Positions 1 through 7,397 of a stretch of DNA of 64,000 nt are shown here, one piece after another. The notes under the pieces were generated by a model that ran no database searches, was not told the DNA's origin, and saw only the letters and a list, made by a program, of their open reading frames with translations. The stretch spans positions 1 through 64,000 of the forward strand of contig NZ_SLUP01000010.1 in assembly GCF_004341235.1 (NCBI RefSeq), read 5' to 3'. A program made the position numbers and the translations under genes. Every line of letters begins with the position of its first letter. Within the stretch, counting starts at the first letter, position 1. This DNA comes from Mariniflexile fucanivorans (GTDB lineage Bacteria > Bacteroidota > Bacteroidia > Flavobacteriales > Flavobacteriaceae).

Positions 1-360
1 TTTCAATATATTTTTATTCTAGGGTGAAAATGTAATAGAAGAATATTGTTTAAAAATAAACTGTTTTTCATTTGGTTTTTAACACAGTTCTTGAAAAGTT
101 GTGTGTAAAAAAGCGTGATTTTTTCGGTTTAGTATTGACCCTAAAAATACAAAAAGACCTTTAAATTAAGCACTTTCCAGAAATTTTTTATACACATTAT
201 TAGTCACTGTATTTATTCCGTTCTGCTTCTCAATTCCGATATGTTCAATTTCAGTATGGATTGAGCGTAAGCAAAAGACATACTCTTTTGCAATTTTTGG
301 CTTTAGCATTGGCTGGTGCGAATTGCAAATGTGTATGGCTTTTAGTGTTGGCTTTTTTAA
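1..360. other. Left-edge non-coding stretch
   Basis: I see no gene I can support here. The last part (about 290-360) is rich in GTTGGC/ATTGGC-like motifs. It resembles the sequence at about 3416-3500 on the other side of the restriction-modification-like genes, so it may be one flank of an inserted block. Confidence 0.4.
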
Positions 361-362
361 GA

Positions 363-408
363 TGTTACTTATAGTCTTTGATTTATAGTCAACAAATCAT
401 CAAATTTG
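363..408 (+). promoter_or_regulatory. Double C-box operator and promoter of the controller gene
   Basis: Two operator copies are visible: TGTTACTTATAGTC at 363-376 and ATTTATAGTCAACA at about 381-394. They flank a -33 box TTTG (377-380), which is followed after 20 bases by a -7-like box CAAATTTG (401-408, consensus TAnnTTTG). The distal site would activate, and the proximal site, between the -33 and -7 boxes, would repress. This is the known logic of C-protein autoregulation, and the motif closely resembles published C-boxes of the GACTTATAGTC type. Transcription would start about at the GTG at 414, so the mRNA is probably leaderless. Confidence 0.75.
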
Positions 409-413
409 TATTT

Positions 414-632
414 GTGGAAATAAAATCTAAAATAGGTAATCGCATCAAAGAATTGAGGGAAATCAAGCAGATGTCCCAAAAGGATCTGGCTTATTCGGCT
501 GATTTAGATAGAAGTTATATTGCGAGTGTGGAAAATGGAAAAAGGAATATTTCTATTGTCAATATTGAGAAAATTGCTGTGGCGCTCGGAGTATCATTAA
601 AAGAATTTTTTAATAAACAAGAATTCAATTAA
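414..632 (+). CDS. Controller (C) protein of a restriction-modification system, XRE-type HTH
   Basis: This 72-residue protein is almost entirely one Cro/C1-type helix-turn-helix. The recognition helix lies around residues 32-44, followed by the segment GKRNISIVNIEKIA, which is very typical of C proteins that time expression of restriction genes. I chose the GTG at 414. A TTG at 378 is in frame but lies inside the -33 box and between the operator copies, so it cannot be the start. Two operators precede the gene and a third sits at the methyltransferase start (3347-3364). Its stop codon overlaps that of the convergent nuclease gene. Unlike most C genes, it has no restriction gene downstream on its own strand. 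Confidence 0.85.
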   Translation: MEIKSKIGNRIKELREIKQMSQKDLAYSADLDRSYIASVENGKRNISIVNIEKIAVALGVSLKEFFNKQEFN

Positions 633-1588
633 ATACTTAATTTTATATTTTCAAAAATTAGCATTATTTCTTTTTCATTTTTAATATAAATTTCGAAACG
701 TTCTGTTCCAATACTTCCTTTTTTCTTTTGACCAGGTCTAATCCTATCATCAATAACTATATTTTTTAAAGAGGTAATTGAAGCAATATTAGTGTTAATT
801 TGTAGAAATGCCTTGCGTCCTGTCTTTCCACCAAATCCCATTACTGAAAAAGTCTCTTTTTTTGTTGACAATTTAACTTTTGTTTGTTGTATTTCGATGA
901 TCAAATCACTTTTTGATTTGAGAAGTTCATAAAAAATATAAAACAATCTTTTGGCTTCGGGTTTTTTATGAAAAAACATATCTATTTCGGTAGGAACATC
1001 GTTAGTTGGCTTATTATCAATTATAGCTTTAATTTTTTCTATTTTTCTTGTATTTTCTCTCTCCAAAATTTCGAGAGGATCATTATTCAAATAATCTATC
1101 AACAATAATTCTTCTTCAAACCATAAATAACGTATAAGAGTTATTCTACCTTCGCTTTTACTGGCTTTTTGAATATCAGTTTGTGAAAATTGTTTTGCAA
1201 TCATAACTAATTCTATCTCTTTTTTTACGTCCGTATAATTAGGAAGTTTTATTCCAAATTTTTGAGAAGTAAGAAGATAGATTTCAGCAAAATTATCTTC
1301 AACAAAATCTTTATAATCGCTCGCCTGATTTCGAATATTCTTATCAGAATTCTTTTTTAATTCTATTATTACAAATGTTTTAGATTTGGTGTTAAAAGCC
1401 AAAATATCAATTCTGCCAGATGTCCCTTTACTTCTTACATTTCCGTCTAACGTAAACTCGCTCGATACATAACTAAATTGAGGGAAAAAATTATTCCAAT
1501 TTTCTGAAAGAAATTTATTCAGTTCATTCTCTGACTTATCAATAGCTTGTAAAAATTTTTTATTCGAATTTGAAAATAATCTTATCAC
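629..1588 (-). CDS. PD-(D/E)XK nuclease with C-terminal DUF5655-like domain
   Basis: The 319-residue product has an N-terminal nuclease core of the NucS/Mrr-like PD-(D/E)XK type: Asp61 in GRIDIL, then Glu76-x-Lys78 in IIELKK. The C-terminal third (about 200-319) looks like a DUF5655 domain, often joined to such nucleases. It starts at GTG and overlaps the end of the upstream small gene by 29 bp, so the two are translated from one message, probably together with the methyltransferase. It is the best candidate for the endonuclease of this island, but placing it behind the methyltransferase rather than behind the controller is unusual. It could instead be a repair or defence nuclease that joined the locus later. 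Confidence 0.7.
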   Translation of the reverse strand: MIRLFSNSNKKFLQAIDKSENELNKFLSENWNNFFPQFSYVSSEFTLDGNVRSKGTSGRIDILAFNTKSKTFVIIELKKNSDKNIRNQASDYKDFVEDNFAEIYLLTSQKFGIKLPNYTDVKKEIELVMIAKQFSQTDIQKASKSEGRITLIRYLWFEEELLLIDYLNNDPLEILERENTRKIEKIKAIIDNKPTNDVPTEIDMFFHKKPEAKRLFYIFYELLKSKSDLIIEIQQTKVKLSTKKETFSVMGFGGKTGRKAFLQINTNIASITSLKNIVIDDRIRPGQKKKGSIGTERFEIYIKNEKEIMLIFENIKLSI

Positions 1589-1994
1589 TTTTTATTTTAT
1601 TTGAAATATATTTTTCTATTTTGAAATAATCCTCCTTATAATCTATTACTCCAAGTCCTTCACCCAATTCATCATATCTCGAAAAAAGTATCGATTCATC
1701 ATCTTGCAATAAAAAAAAACGGTTTTCATCGGAATAAATTTCGTTTAACGATTGTAAGGTATGAATTCCTGATCCATCGAAAAAAACATTATCCATTATT
1801 TCTGTTAAAATGTGAATAGGTGGATCGTTTTCTAACTCCTCTTCATCAATGATGTAAACAAATTTATTAAAACCAAACTTATTGTTCATTATTCTGGCTA
1901 AAACGGCACAACCTCCATTATTAAGATCGCCAATATCGCGATTGAGATTCCTTGCCAATTTTTCTAAAAAAAATATGATGTAATCACGGTGCAT
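1560..1994 (-). CDS. Small protein with Cys-His-Asp pattern, possible papain-like fold
   Basis: This 144-residue protein belongs to no family I can name with confidence. An N-terminal helix is followed by NNGGCAVLA (Cys29), HILTEIM (His61) and a hydrophobic strand ending FFDGSG (Asp73). The order Cys at a helix start, His at a strand, then Asp-Gly recalls small papain-like or transglutaminase-like domains seen near phage and defence genes. That function is inference. Its ATG overlaps the methyltransferase stop by 11 bp, and its end overlaps the nuclease start by 29 bp, so the three genes form one tightly coupled unit. No signal peptide or membrane segment is visible. Confidence 0.55.
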   Translation of the reverse strand: MHRDYIIFFLEKLARNLNRDIGDLNNGGCAVLARIMNNKFGFNKFVYIIDEEELENDPPIHILTEIMDNVFFDGSGIHTLQSLNEIYSDENRFFLLQDDESILFSRYDELGEGLGVIDYKEDYFKIEKYISNKIKSDKIIFKFE

Positions 1995-3339
1995 ATTGAG
2001 AGTAATTTTTTTCCAAAATAGGCGATGCAGTTTTTGAATCAGTATGATATGGAGTGATAATTCTTAATCTATTGTTTTCAATATCTTTTTGGCTTTTAAA
2101 CTGCGATATTTTATAGACTGGTTTGGTTACACTTTTTTCGATTTGAAACGTTCCATTTTCTGTTGTTTTTGTGTAAAATCCATCCTGTTCGATTGTTCCA
2201 TCAACGAAAAACACTTCATCTTTCAATGTAGCGATTCCGACTGCAATATTGAATAATTGTTTTATTGGAGTTCCAATAGTTTCAATTATCCGAATGTTTT
2301 CTTGCTCTTTGGTTTTTAATAATCGCCACTTTTTTACATTGAGATTTTTAATTTGATTTGGCGAACCATTTGCAGAAATCAAAAAATCATCACAAGCTTG
2401 GTCGTTTTTGATTTTGTCATAGAGTATTTCTTCGTTTACCTTTTTGTTCACAAATGATATTGCTGTATAGGTTTGTGCATCAAATACTTTTTTGTGGCTA
2501 AAATCAATTACTCGTGTCAAACACTTGTTTTGAAGGAAATATTGGCGAAGTGACAAACCTGCCAATGAAGTGAAATAATTATTTGGTGTTATGTAGCCCA
2601 ATCTTCCATCTAATTCTAAAAGTTTGTGTCCTAACTCGAAGAATGCAAAATACAGATTGAAAGTTCCACTTTCTATTGTTTTCCAATGACGAATCAAATA
2701 TTTTCGGTTTTCATCTGATAAATCTTGATACTTTACATAAGGTGGATTACCAACAATAATTTCAAATTTGGTTTTCCAGTCCGCTTTTAAACTGTCCTGA
2801 TGGTAAATGTTGAAATCTGAATCTTCGATTTTTTCATTATTTAATAAACCGAAGAGAGACAAAATAATTTTGGAACGTTTTACATTATAATTTAAAATGT
2901 CTGAACCATAAATATTTTCTTTGATGGTTTCTTTGACGCTTTTATTATGATGCTTTTTATAATATTCAGCCAATCCTATTAAAAACGCTCCACAGCCACA
3001 ACTTGGGTCTAAACATTTATCATTTGTTTTTGGGGAAACTTCATTTATTATAAAGTCCACAACATATGTAGGAGTAAAGAATGCTCCATTTACTTTTCTG
3101 TCGTTTTTTGGAATTAAAAGCTCCAAATAATTTTCCAACAATTTGAGGTCGGTTATATCGAGAGTTGAAATTTGAAGATATATTTCTGGGTTTGGAATGA
3201 AGCCTTTTAATAAGTCCGAAATGATTGGGCTTTCATTTAAATCAAGTTCTTTATTTTGAATAAAAGAATAAATAAGATGTTGCTCAATAAGATTAATTTC
3301 TTGAGAGTTTATCAGTTCGTTAATAATTCCTTTATTCAT
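1984..3339 (-). CDS. N6-adenine DNA methyltransferase, gamma class, C-terminally short
   Basis: From ATG 3339 the protein has 451 residues. Features in order are an N-terminal helical part, GAFFTPTYVVDFI, SAM motif I DPSCGCGAF (about 111-119), catalytic NPPY (about 198-201) and part of a target-recognition region. It ends soon after RIITPYHTDSKTA. Related Eco57I/PaeR7I-type enzymes continue past this point with a conserved Tyr/Leu/Arg-rich tail that is absent here, so the gene may be truncated. The frame extends upstream to 3456, but a controller operator lies 8 bp before 3339, which favours the shorter start. It should protect host DNA at an unknown site if still active. Confidence 0.8.
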   Translation of the reverse strand: MNKGIINELINSQEINLIEQHLIYSFIQNKELDLNESPIISDLLKGFIPNPEIYLQISTLDITDLKLLENYLELLIPKNDRKVNGAFFTPTYVVDFIINEVSPKTNDKCLDPSCGCGAFLIGLAEYYKKHHNKSVKETIKENIYGSDILNYNVKRSKIILSLFGLLNNEKIEDSDFNIYHQDSLKADWKTKFEIIVGNPPYVKYQDLSDENRKYLIRHWKTIESGTFNLYFAFFELGHKLLELDGRLGYITPNNYFTSLAGLSLRQYFLQNKCLTRVIDFSHKKVFDAQTYTAISFVNKKVNEEILYDKIKNDQACDDFLISANGSPNQIKNLNVKKWRLLKTKEQENIRIIETIGTPIKQLFNIAVGIATLKDEVFFVDGTIEQDGFYTKTTENGTFQIEKSVTKPVYKISQFKSQKDIENNRLRIITPYHTDSKTASPILEKNYSQYAP

Positions 3340-3346
3340 TTTTAGT

Positions 3347-3364
3347 TGTTGACTATAAGTAACA
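3347..3364 (-). promoter_or_regulatory. Single C-box operator at the methyltransferase start
   Basis: Read on the minus strand the site is TGTTACTTATAGTCAACA. Its first 14 bases are identical to the distal operator of the controller gene, and its end (ATAGTCAACA) is identical to the proximal one. It lies 8 bp upstream of ATG 3339, so bound controller protein should repress the methyltransferase, as known for other C-regulated systems with a single operator at the M promoter. Confidence 0.7.
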
Positions 3365-3415
3365 AAACTATCTCTTTTATTTTGAATATCCAAATTATTG
3401 TGTGGGGAAATTTTA

Positions 3416-3500
3416 GCTCTTTTGGTTTTTAGAGCGTTGGCTTTATGTGGTGGCAAAAACCGAAAGTGCTAAAATTTGCGTTGGCGTTTTTCGGACGGAT
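3416..3500. repeat. GTTGGC-rich flank of the restriction-modification-like island
   Basis: The stretch holds GCGTTGGC twice and a GTGGTGGC, with a CCGAAA/TTTCGG pair between them. A similar, more diverged stretch lies at about 290-360. I infer a degenerate direct repeat around the island. The match is loose. Confidence 0.3.
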
Positions 3501-3538
3501 TTTTAATGGAAGTTCGGATTTTTTTCAGATTGTGGCTA

Positions 3539-3612
3539 ACGATTAGAACACAAACCCATTTTAATGATTTATAAACACCGATAAGCGAAGTTAGTTTTTT
3601 AAAATCACAAAA
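3539..3612. repeat. Intergenic direct repeat, copy 1
   Basis: About 73 bp that match 6399-6471 at roughly four positions in five, including a core CCGATAAGCGAAGTT and a tail AAAATCACAAAA. An 11-bp segment of it (ACCGATAAGCG, 3577-3587) recurs inverted at 3738-3748 on the far side of the strong hairpin, so the whole 3577-3748 stretch is a large inverted structure. Confidence 0.55.
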
Positions 3613-3679
3613 TATATATGTAATACAATATCTACACACAAAGTTTTCAACAAATTTTTTTTATTATGTAATAATTTTT

Positions 3680-3728
3680 AAAACCCACAAAAAAAACTTT
3701 ATTTATAAGGTTTTTTTTGTGGGTTTTT
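3680..3728. terminator. Strong bidirectional hairpin terminator
   Basis: The left arm (3680-3699, AAAACCCACA then A-rich) pairs with the right arm (3707-3728) over about 20 bp, with a six-base loop and a T run. The complementary strand has the matching A/T tracts. It lies 125 bp beyond the stop of the exported fusion gene (minus strand). Confidence 0.75.
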
Positions 3729-3852
3729 TAGTAGTTGCGCTTATCGGTTTCGGTTACGAGTAATAGCGGATTTTAAACCTAAATTTTCCGATGTCTGAAT
3801 ATATTTTTTTTATGTTTTATAAACATTCTATTTTACTGAATTAAGCCAGTTT

Positions 3853-6183
3853 TTATCGGTTTCTTCTTGTCAATTCATCTGCTGTAATATAACCGTCTTT
3901 GTTTTTATCACGTTCGTTAAAGTTTTCTTTTAATTTACCTTTTGCTTCCGATTTAGAAATTTTGCCATCATTATTAGCATCCATTCTTTTTAATATAGCT
4001 TCAGATGATTGAGGTGAATTATTATTATCTTTCTGATTTCCTTTTTGATTTTCTTGTTGGTTTCCTTTATTAAAACCAAAGGTTCTTGCTCCTTTATTTT
4101 CAGGCGTTATATTAATTGTGTATTTATGCGTAAGTGCTTTACACATACTGGAAGTGCATCCATAATAATGGAGCGTTAACTCTATTTTATCTGAAGGTTT
4201 TGCTCCTTTTATTTCTACCCAAAATTGTCGAGGGTTCGTGTCACTATCTCCAGCGCCTTTTTCGGCACTTGCTTCCTGTGGCGAAGCAGTAACCCCTTCG
4301 GGCAATTCAAGTACATATTTCATTGGTGGCGTTAGATTATTCCAATGTGCATCAAGGATGGGATCAGGAAAGAATCCTAACCCTAATTTACCATTTCCCG
4401 TTTCAAGAAGCTCTCTATCGGCTTCTGCACGCAACTTAACATAGTAGGTGTCTTCAGGGTTTTTAGGTTCGATAGCTAAAATATTCAACCCTTCTGGTCT
4501 ATGAATTGTGATATTTGTATCTTCATTTGAACGTTTTTCGTAGCGCTTAATAATAGGTAAATCCAGGTCATTTATAGTGGTTAAGGTATTTGCAGTTCCA
4601 ACTTTATCGCTTAACGCTTGGCGTAATTCGGCTTCTTTTAATTTACCCCATCCTTTAATAATTTCACCTTGTGGAGATATTAAATATATTGATTGAGAAC
4701 CAGCATTTAGCGCCATACGAATATTATCGTCCATAGCATCTGCAATCCACGGAACCTTTGTGCCTAACTTCTTTTTTACTTCTTTAATCATAAGTAATCT
4801 TTCCGAAATATTTTGTGCATCAACATAGCCATCTAATTCGGGGTGTCGCAAGCTCTTATACACAAAAAAGAATTGTACATCTTTAGGCGCATAATCTACG
4901 TTTAAAGCCTCAATACCTGTATATGCTTGATGAAACTCCGGACACGTTAAACAACCCATAGCCAATACGGTGTACTTACCTTTGCTCAACTCCCTTAGTT
5001 TTAATGGATCTCCATGCTCGGAAAAAGCATTTAAATCAGGCAATTTCCCACTAGTTACTACACCTCCTTCATGTACATTAGCATACTGACTGATATAATT
5101 TGAAGGTGTTGTATTACGTAGCGTTGTTTGTTGCGATTTCTTATTTTTTTTAAGTTGTTGTTTTGATTGTTTTACAGATGGTTTAGAAATTTCTTTTGTG
5201 TTAGAATAATTATCTTGAACCGCTGAATCTATAAAAGGTGTGTTATCATTCGAATTTGAATACTTTTTTGACGTGATATTTTGGTTGAGAGTTAAGGACA
5301 TTAAGTCTTTTCCATATAAAATGGTACCATTATAATTTTTCCGTATTTCACTTGAAGTTGATTCTTCATCAACATTTGTAAAGTTGAAATGTGTTAAAAC
5401 TAAATTCTTAACATTGGCTTCTTTTGCCATTTGTGAGCTTTCAGCTAAATTTACGTGTGCTTGTTGTTTGTTCCCGTTTTTATTTCCAGTTTTATTGGAG
5501 TTAGGATTTCTTTTTGATCCTACTTCAATAGCACCGCCTGAGTCCATGATTAAATAATCTGCATTTCTAGCCAAAATTGGTAAAGATTCCGAGTAGGTTA
5601 AATCGCCAGAAATTACAATGGATTCATTTCCTACATCAAAACGATAAGCGAGTGTAGCAATATTATGGTTTACAGGTGTGTACGTGATTTTTATATCTCC
5701 AATATAAAAAGCGGTGGTTCCTGTTAAGTTTTTAGCGGTGAAGTTGGATTTGACACCAGTTAAACTTCTGCCAGATTTTGATAATCTATATTCAATATCT
5801 TCTCTATAATTTTCGATAGTATTATCAATTAGAGAAATAGTTTGTTTTGGTCCTGCAATAATTGTTTTATTTCCACCAAGAAGCGATTGAATAAAAATAG
5901 GAGCAAACTCCTCATTATGGTCTAAATGATGGTGTGTAAAAAGGAGACCATCAATGTCTTTAATTTTCGAGTTAATTTTGTTTAAATTGGCTTGAGTTCC
6001 ATTGCCCATATCAACCAAAATCTGCGTGTTTTTGTAAGTGATTAATACAGAAGGGCCAGATCGTTCAGCATTAAATTTTGGAGATCCAGAGCCTATTATT
6101 ACTGCTGTTAAATGTTCATTATTTTCTTGAGCAAATAAAGATGTTCCTAAAAAAAATAGTAGTAAAGCTAAGTGTTTTAACAT
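3853..6183 (-). CDS. Exported fusion: metallo-beta-lactamase, deiodinase-like thioredoxin domain, EF-hands
   Basis: This 776-residue protein has a signal peptide (1-19) and four recognisable parts. First is a ribonuclease-Z-like metallo-beta-lactamase domain (about 25-300; HxHxDH at 84-89, His173, Asp194, His265). A Lys/Gln/Asn-rich linker (about 300-360) follows. Next is a thioredoxin-fold domain (about 365-530) with CLTC at 411-414 and FFFVYKSLRHPELDGY, resembling iodothyronine deiodinase with Cys in place of selenocysteine. A beta-rich domain (about 555-700; Cys676, Cys681) and two EF-hand loops (735-746, 759-770) complete it. It would act in the periplasm or outside, with zinc, thiol and calcium sites. 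The substrate is unknown. It stands alone between direct repeats. Confidence 0.75.
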   Translation of the reverse strand: MLKHLALLLFFLGTSLFAQENNEHLTAVIIGSGSPKFNAERSGPSVLITYKNTQILVDMGNGTQANLNKINSKIKDIDGLLFTHHHLDHNEEFAPIFIQSLLGGNKTIIAGPKQTISLIDNTIENYREDIEYRLSKSGRSLTGVKSNFTAKNLTGTTAFYIGDIKITYTPVNHNIATLAYRFDVGNESIVISGDLTYSESLPILARNADYLIMDSGGAIEVGSKRNPNSNKTGNKNGNKQQAHVNLAESSQMAKEANVKNLVLTHFNFTNVDEESTSSEIRKNYNGTILYGKDLMSLTLNQNITSKKYSNSNDNTPFIDSAVQDNYSNTKEISKPSVKQSKQQLKKNKKSQQTTLRNTTPSNYISQYANVHEGGVVTSGKLPDLNAFSEHGDPLKLRELSKGKYTVLAMGCLTCPEFHQAYTGIEALNVDYAPKDVQFFFVYKSLRHPELDGYVDAQNISERLLMIKEVKKKLGTKVPWIADAMDDNIRMALNAGSQSIYLISPQGEIIKGWGKLKEAELRQALSDKVGTANTLTTINDLDLPIIKRYEKRSNEDTNITIHRPEGLNILAIEPKNPEDTYYVKLRAEADRELLETGNGKLGLGFFPDPILDAHWNNLTPPMKYVLELPEGVTASPQEASAEKGAGDSDTNPRQFWVEIKGAKPSDKIELTLHYYGCTSSMCKALTHKYTINITPENKGARTFGFNKGNQQENQKGNQKDNNNSPQSSEAILKRMDANNDGKISKSEAKGKLKENFNERDKNKDGYITADELTRRNR

Positions 6184-6185
6184 TT

Positions 6186-6228
6186 TAAACCTTTTGCTTC
6201 TATGACACTTAATTTTCTTAAAGGTTTA
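6186..6228 (-). promoter_or_regulatory. Inverted repeat just upstream of the fusion gene
   Basis: TAAACCTTT (from 6186) and AAAGGTTTA (6220-6228) form a perfect 9-bp inverted repeat with a spacer of about 25 bp, directly before the start codon. It could be an operator or a 5'-leader hairpin. No regulator is indicated. Confidence 0.3.
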
Positions 6229-6274
6229 ATCTGGGGTAGGGAAAGTAGGAATATTTAAATTTTATTCTTTAGGG

Positions 6275-6380
6275 TTTAATACCCCGTGGCTTGCCTCGTC
6301 TTCATTTTTGGAGTTTGGAATTTCCTTTTTTTTGGAATTTAATACCTCCTGGGCTTGCCTTGAGGTAGTTTATTAGGAGG
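6275..6380. repeat. Two copies of a GGCTTGCC palindromic repeat
   Basis: TTTAATACCCCGTGGCTTGC at 6275 and TTTAATACCTCCTGGGCTTG at 6338 are two related units. The second folds on itself (ACCTC with GAGGT, and CCTCCT with AGGAGG). Repeats of this shape (a CCCC/CTCC arm, a GCTTGCC loop and a GGGG/GAGG arm) are scattered between genes in many Bacteroidota genomes. The first copy has lost its right arm. Confidence 0.5.
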
Positions 6381-6398
6381 TTTTGTGTAATGGTTACA

Positions 6399-6471
6399 AC
6401 GTTTAGAATATAAAATTGTTTTAATGATTTATATTCACCAATAAGCGAAGTTTGTTTTTAAAATCACAAAA
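6399..6471. repeat. Intergenic direct repeat, copy 2
   Basis: Best partner of 3539-3612, sharing TTTTAATGATTTATA, ATAAGCGAAGTT and AAAATCACAAAA. It lies 60 bp past the stop of the NYN-domain gene. Confidence 0.55.
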
Positions 6472-6531
6472 CCGCATTTTAATAAATAATAAACTATATG
6501 AGAATATAAATGAAGTTTAACTTAAGAAAGT

Positions 6532-7299
6532 CTATTTTCTACCACGTTTCTTTTTAACAATAACTTGTTTTGCTTTTATACGCACAAAAATAAGTTTATG
6601 GCGACTTTTTGGGTTTTCCCGTTGATCCAACTCAAAAATATCAATCGATTTTATTAGTGGCGTTAACTTATCAAAACCAAAATTTCTAGAATCGAAGTTG
6701 GGTTGTTTTTTTTGTAATAAACTGCCAACATCACCAAGAAATGCCCAACCATCATCATCGGAAACATCAGAAATGGTGGTTTTAATTAATTCGATATCTT
6801 TTGGGGTGATGCTGTCAACATGATTTTTAGATGCATCCAGGTCAACGTTTTCTCTGTCTGCTTTATTTTTTAATATTTCTACGTAAATAAATTTATCGCA
6901 AGCCACTATAAAGGGGTTGGGTGTCTTTTTTTCACCAATACCAATCACCAGCATGCCAGCTTCTCTTAACCTAACTGCCAATCGTGTAAAATCGCTATCA
7001 CTTGAAACCAAGCAAAAACCATTTACTTTGCCAGAATACAACACATCCATAGCATCAATAATCATTGCAGAATCGGTAGCGTTTTTTCCTGTGGTGTAGC
7101 CGTATTGTTGAATAGGAGTAATGGCATTTTCTAGCAATAGGTTTTTCCATTTAGAGAGGTGCGGTTTGGTCCAATCACCATAAATACGTTTGATGGTTGG
7201 GTTGCCGTATTTGGCAATTTCTTCCATCATTTCCTTTACGTGCGCAGATGGGATGTTATCCCCATCAATAAGTACTGCTAAGTTTATATTTGTATCCAT
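6532..7299 (-). CDS. NYN-domain (LabA/DUF88-like) RNase with LOTUS/OST-HTH domain
   Basis: From ATG 7299 the product has 255 residues. The N-terminal half is a NYN/PIN-like nuclease domain: LAVLIDGDNIP with an acidic pair near residue 10, KNATDSAMIIDAMD in the middle and LVSSDSDFTRL after it, all typical active-site acidic residues. A C-terminal winged-helix OST-HTH/LOTUS domain (roughly 165-245) probably binds RNA. Proteins of this build are widespread in bacteria, and an RNA-processing or RNA-decay role is inferred. A TTG at 7318-7320 extends the frame by seven residues but adds nothing conserved. It sits alone between two copies of the direct repeat. Confidence 0.8.
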   Translation of the reverse strand: MDTNINLAVLIDGDNIPSAHVKEMMEEIAKYGNPTIKRIYGDWTKPHLSKWKNLLLENAITPIQQYGYTTGKNATDSAMIIDAMDVLYSGKVNGFCLVSSDSDFTRLAVRLREAGMLVIGIGEKKTPNPFIVACDKFIYVEILKNKADRENVDLDASKNHVDSITPKDIELIKTTISDVSDDDGWAFLGDVGSLLQKKQPNFDSRNFGFDKLTPLIKSIDIFELDQRENPKSRHKLIFVRIKAKQVIVKKKRGRK

Positions 7300-7350
7300 G
7301 TATTTTAGTGTTGTGTGCAACAGTGAGTAGCAAAAAGTATTTTTAAAAAG

Positions 7351-7392
7351 AAACTCACAGAATAGCGAAGTTAAGTTTTATAAACCAAAAAA
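7351..7392. repeat. Intergenic direct repeat, diverged copy 3
   Basis: ACTCACAGAATAGCGAAGTT followed by an AAGTTTTATAAACC tail resembles the core of the copies at 3539 and 6399, but with clear divergence. It starts 6 bp after the stop of the TfoX-domain gene. Confidence 0.35.
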
Positions 7393-7397
7393 TGAGT

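Noticed and set aside
378-413. TTG 378 as start of the controller gene
   Set aside because: It lies within the -33 box and between the operator copies; GTG 414 gives a normal C-protein N-terminus.
7300-7320. TTG 7320 as start of the NYN-domain gene
   Set aside because: Only seven unconserved residues are gained, while ATG 7299 opens directly into the domain.
3539-7392. True integron with attC sites
   Set aside because: No integrase gene is in the window and the repeats lack the paired core sites of attC; cassette-like layout is noted only as an observation.
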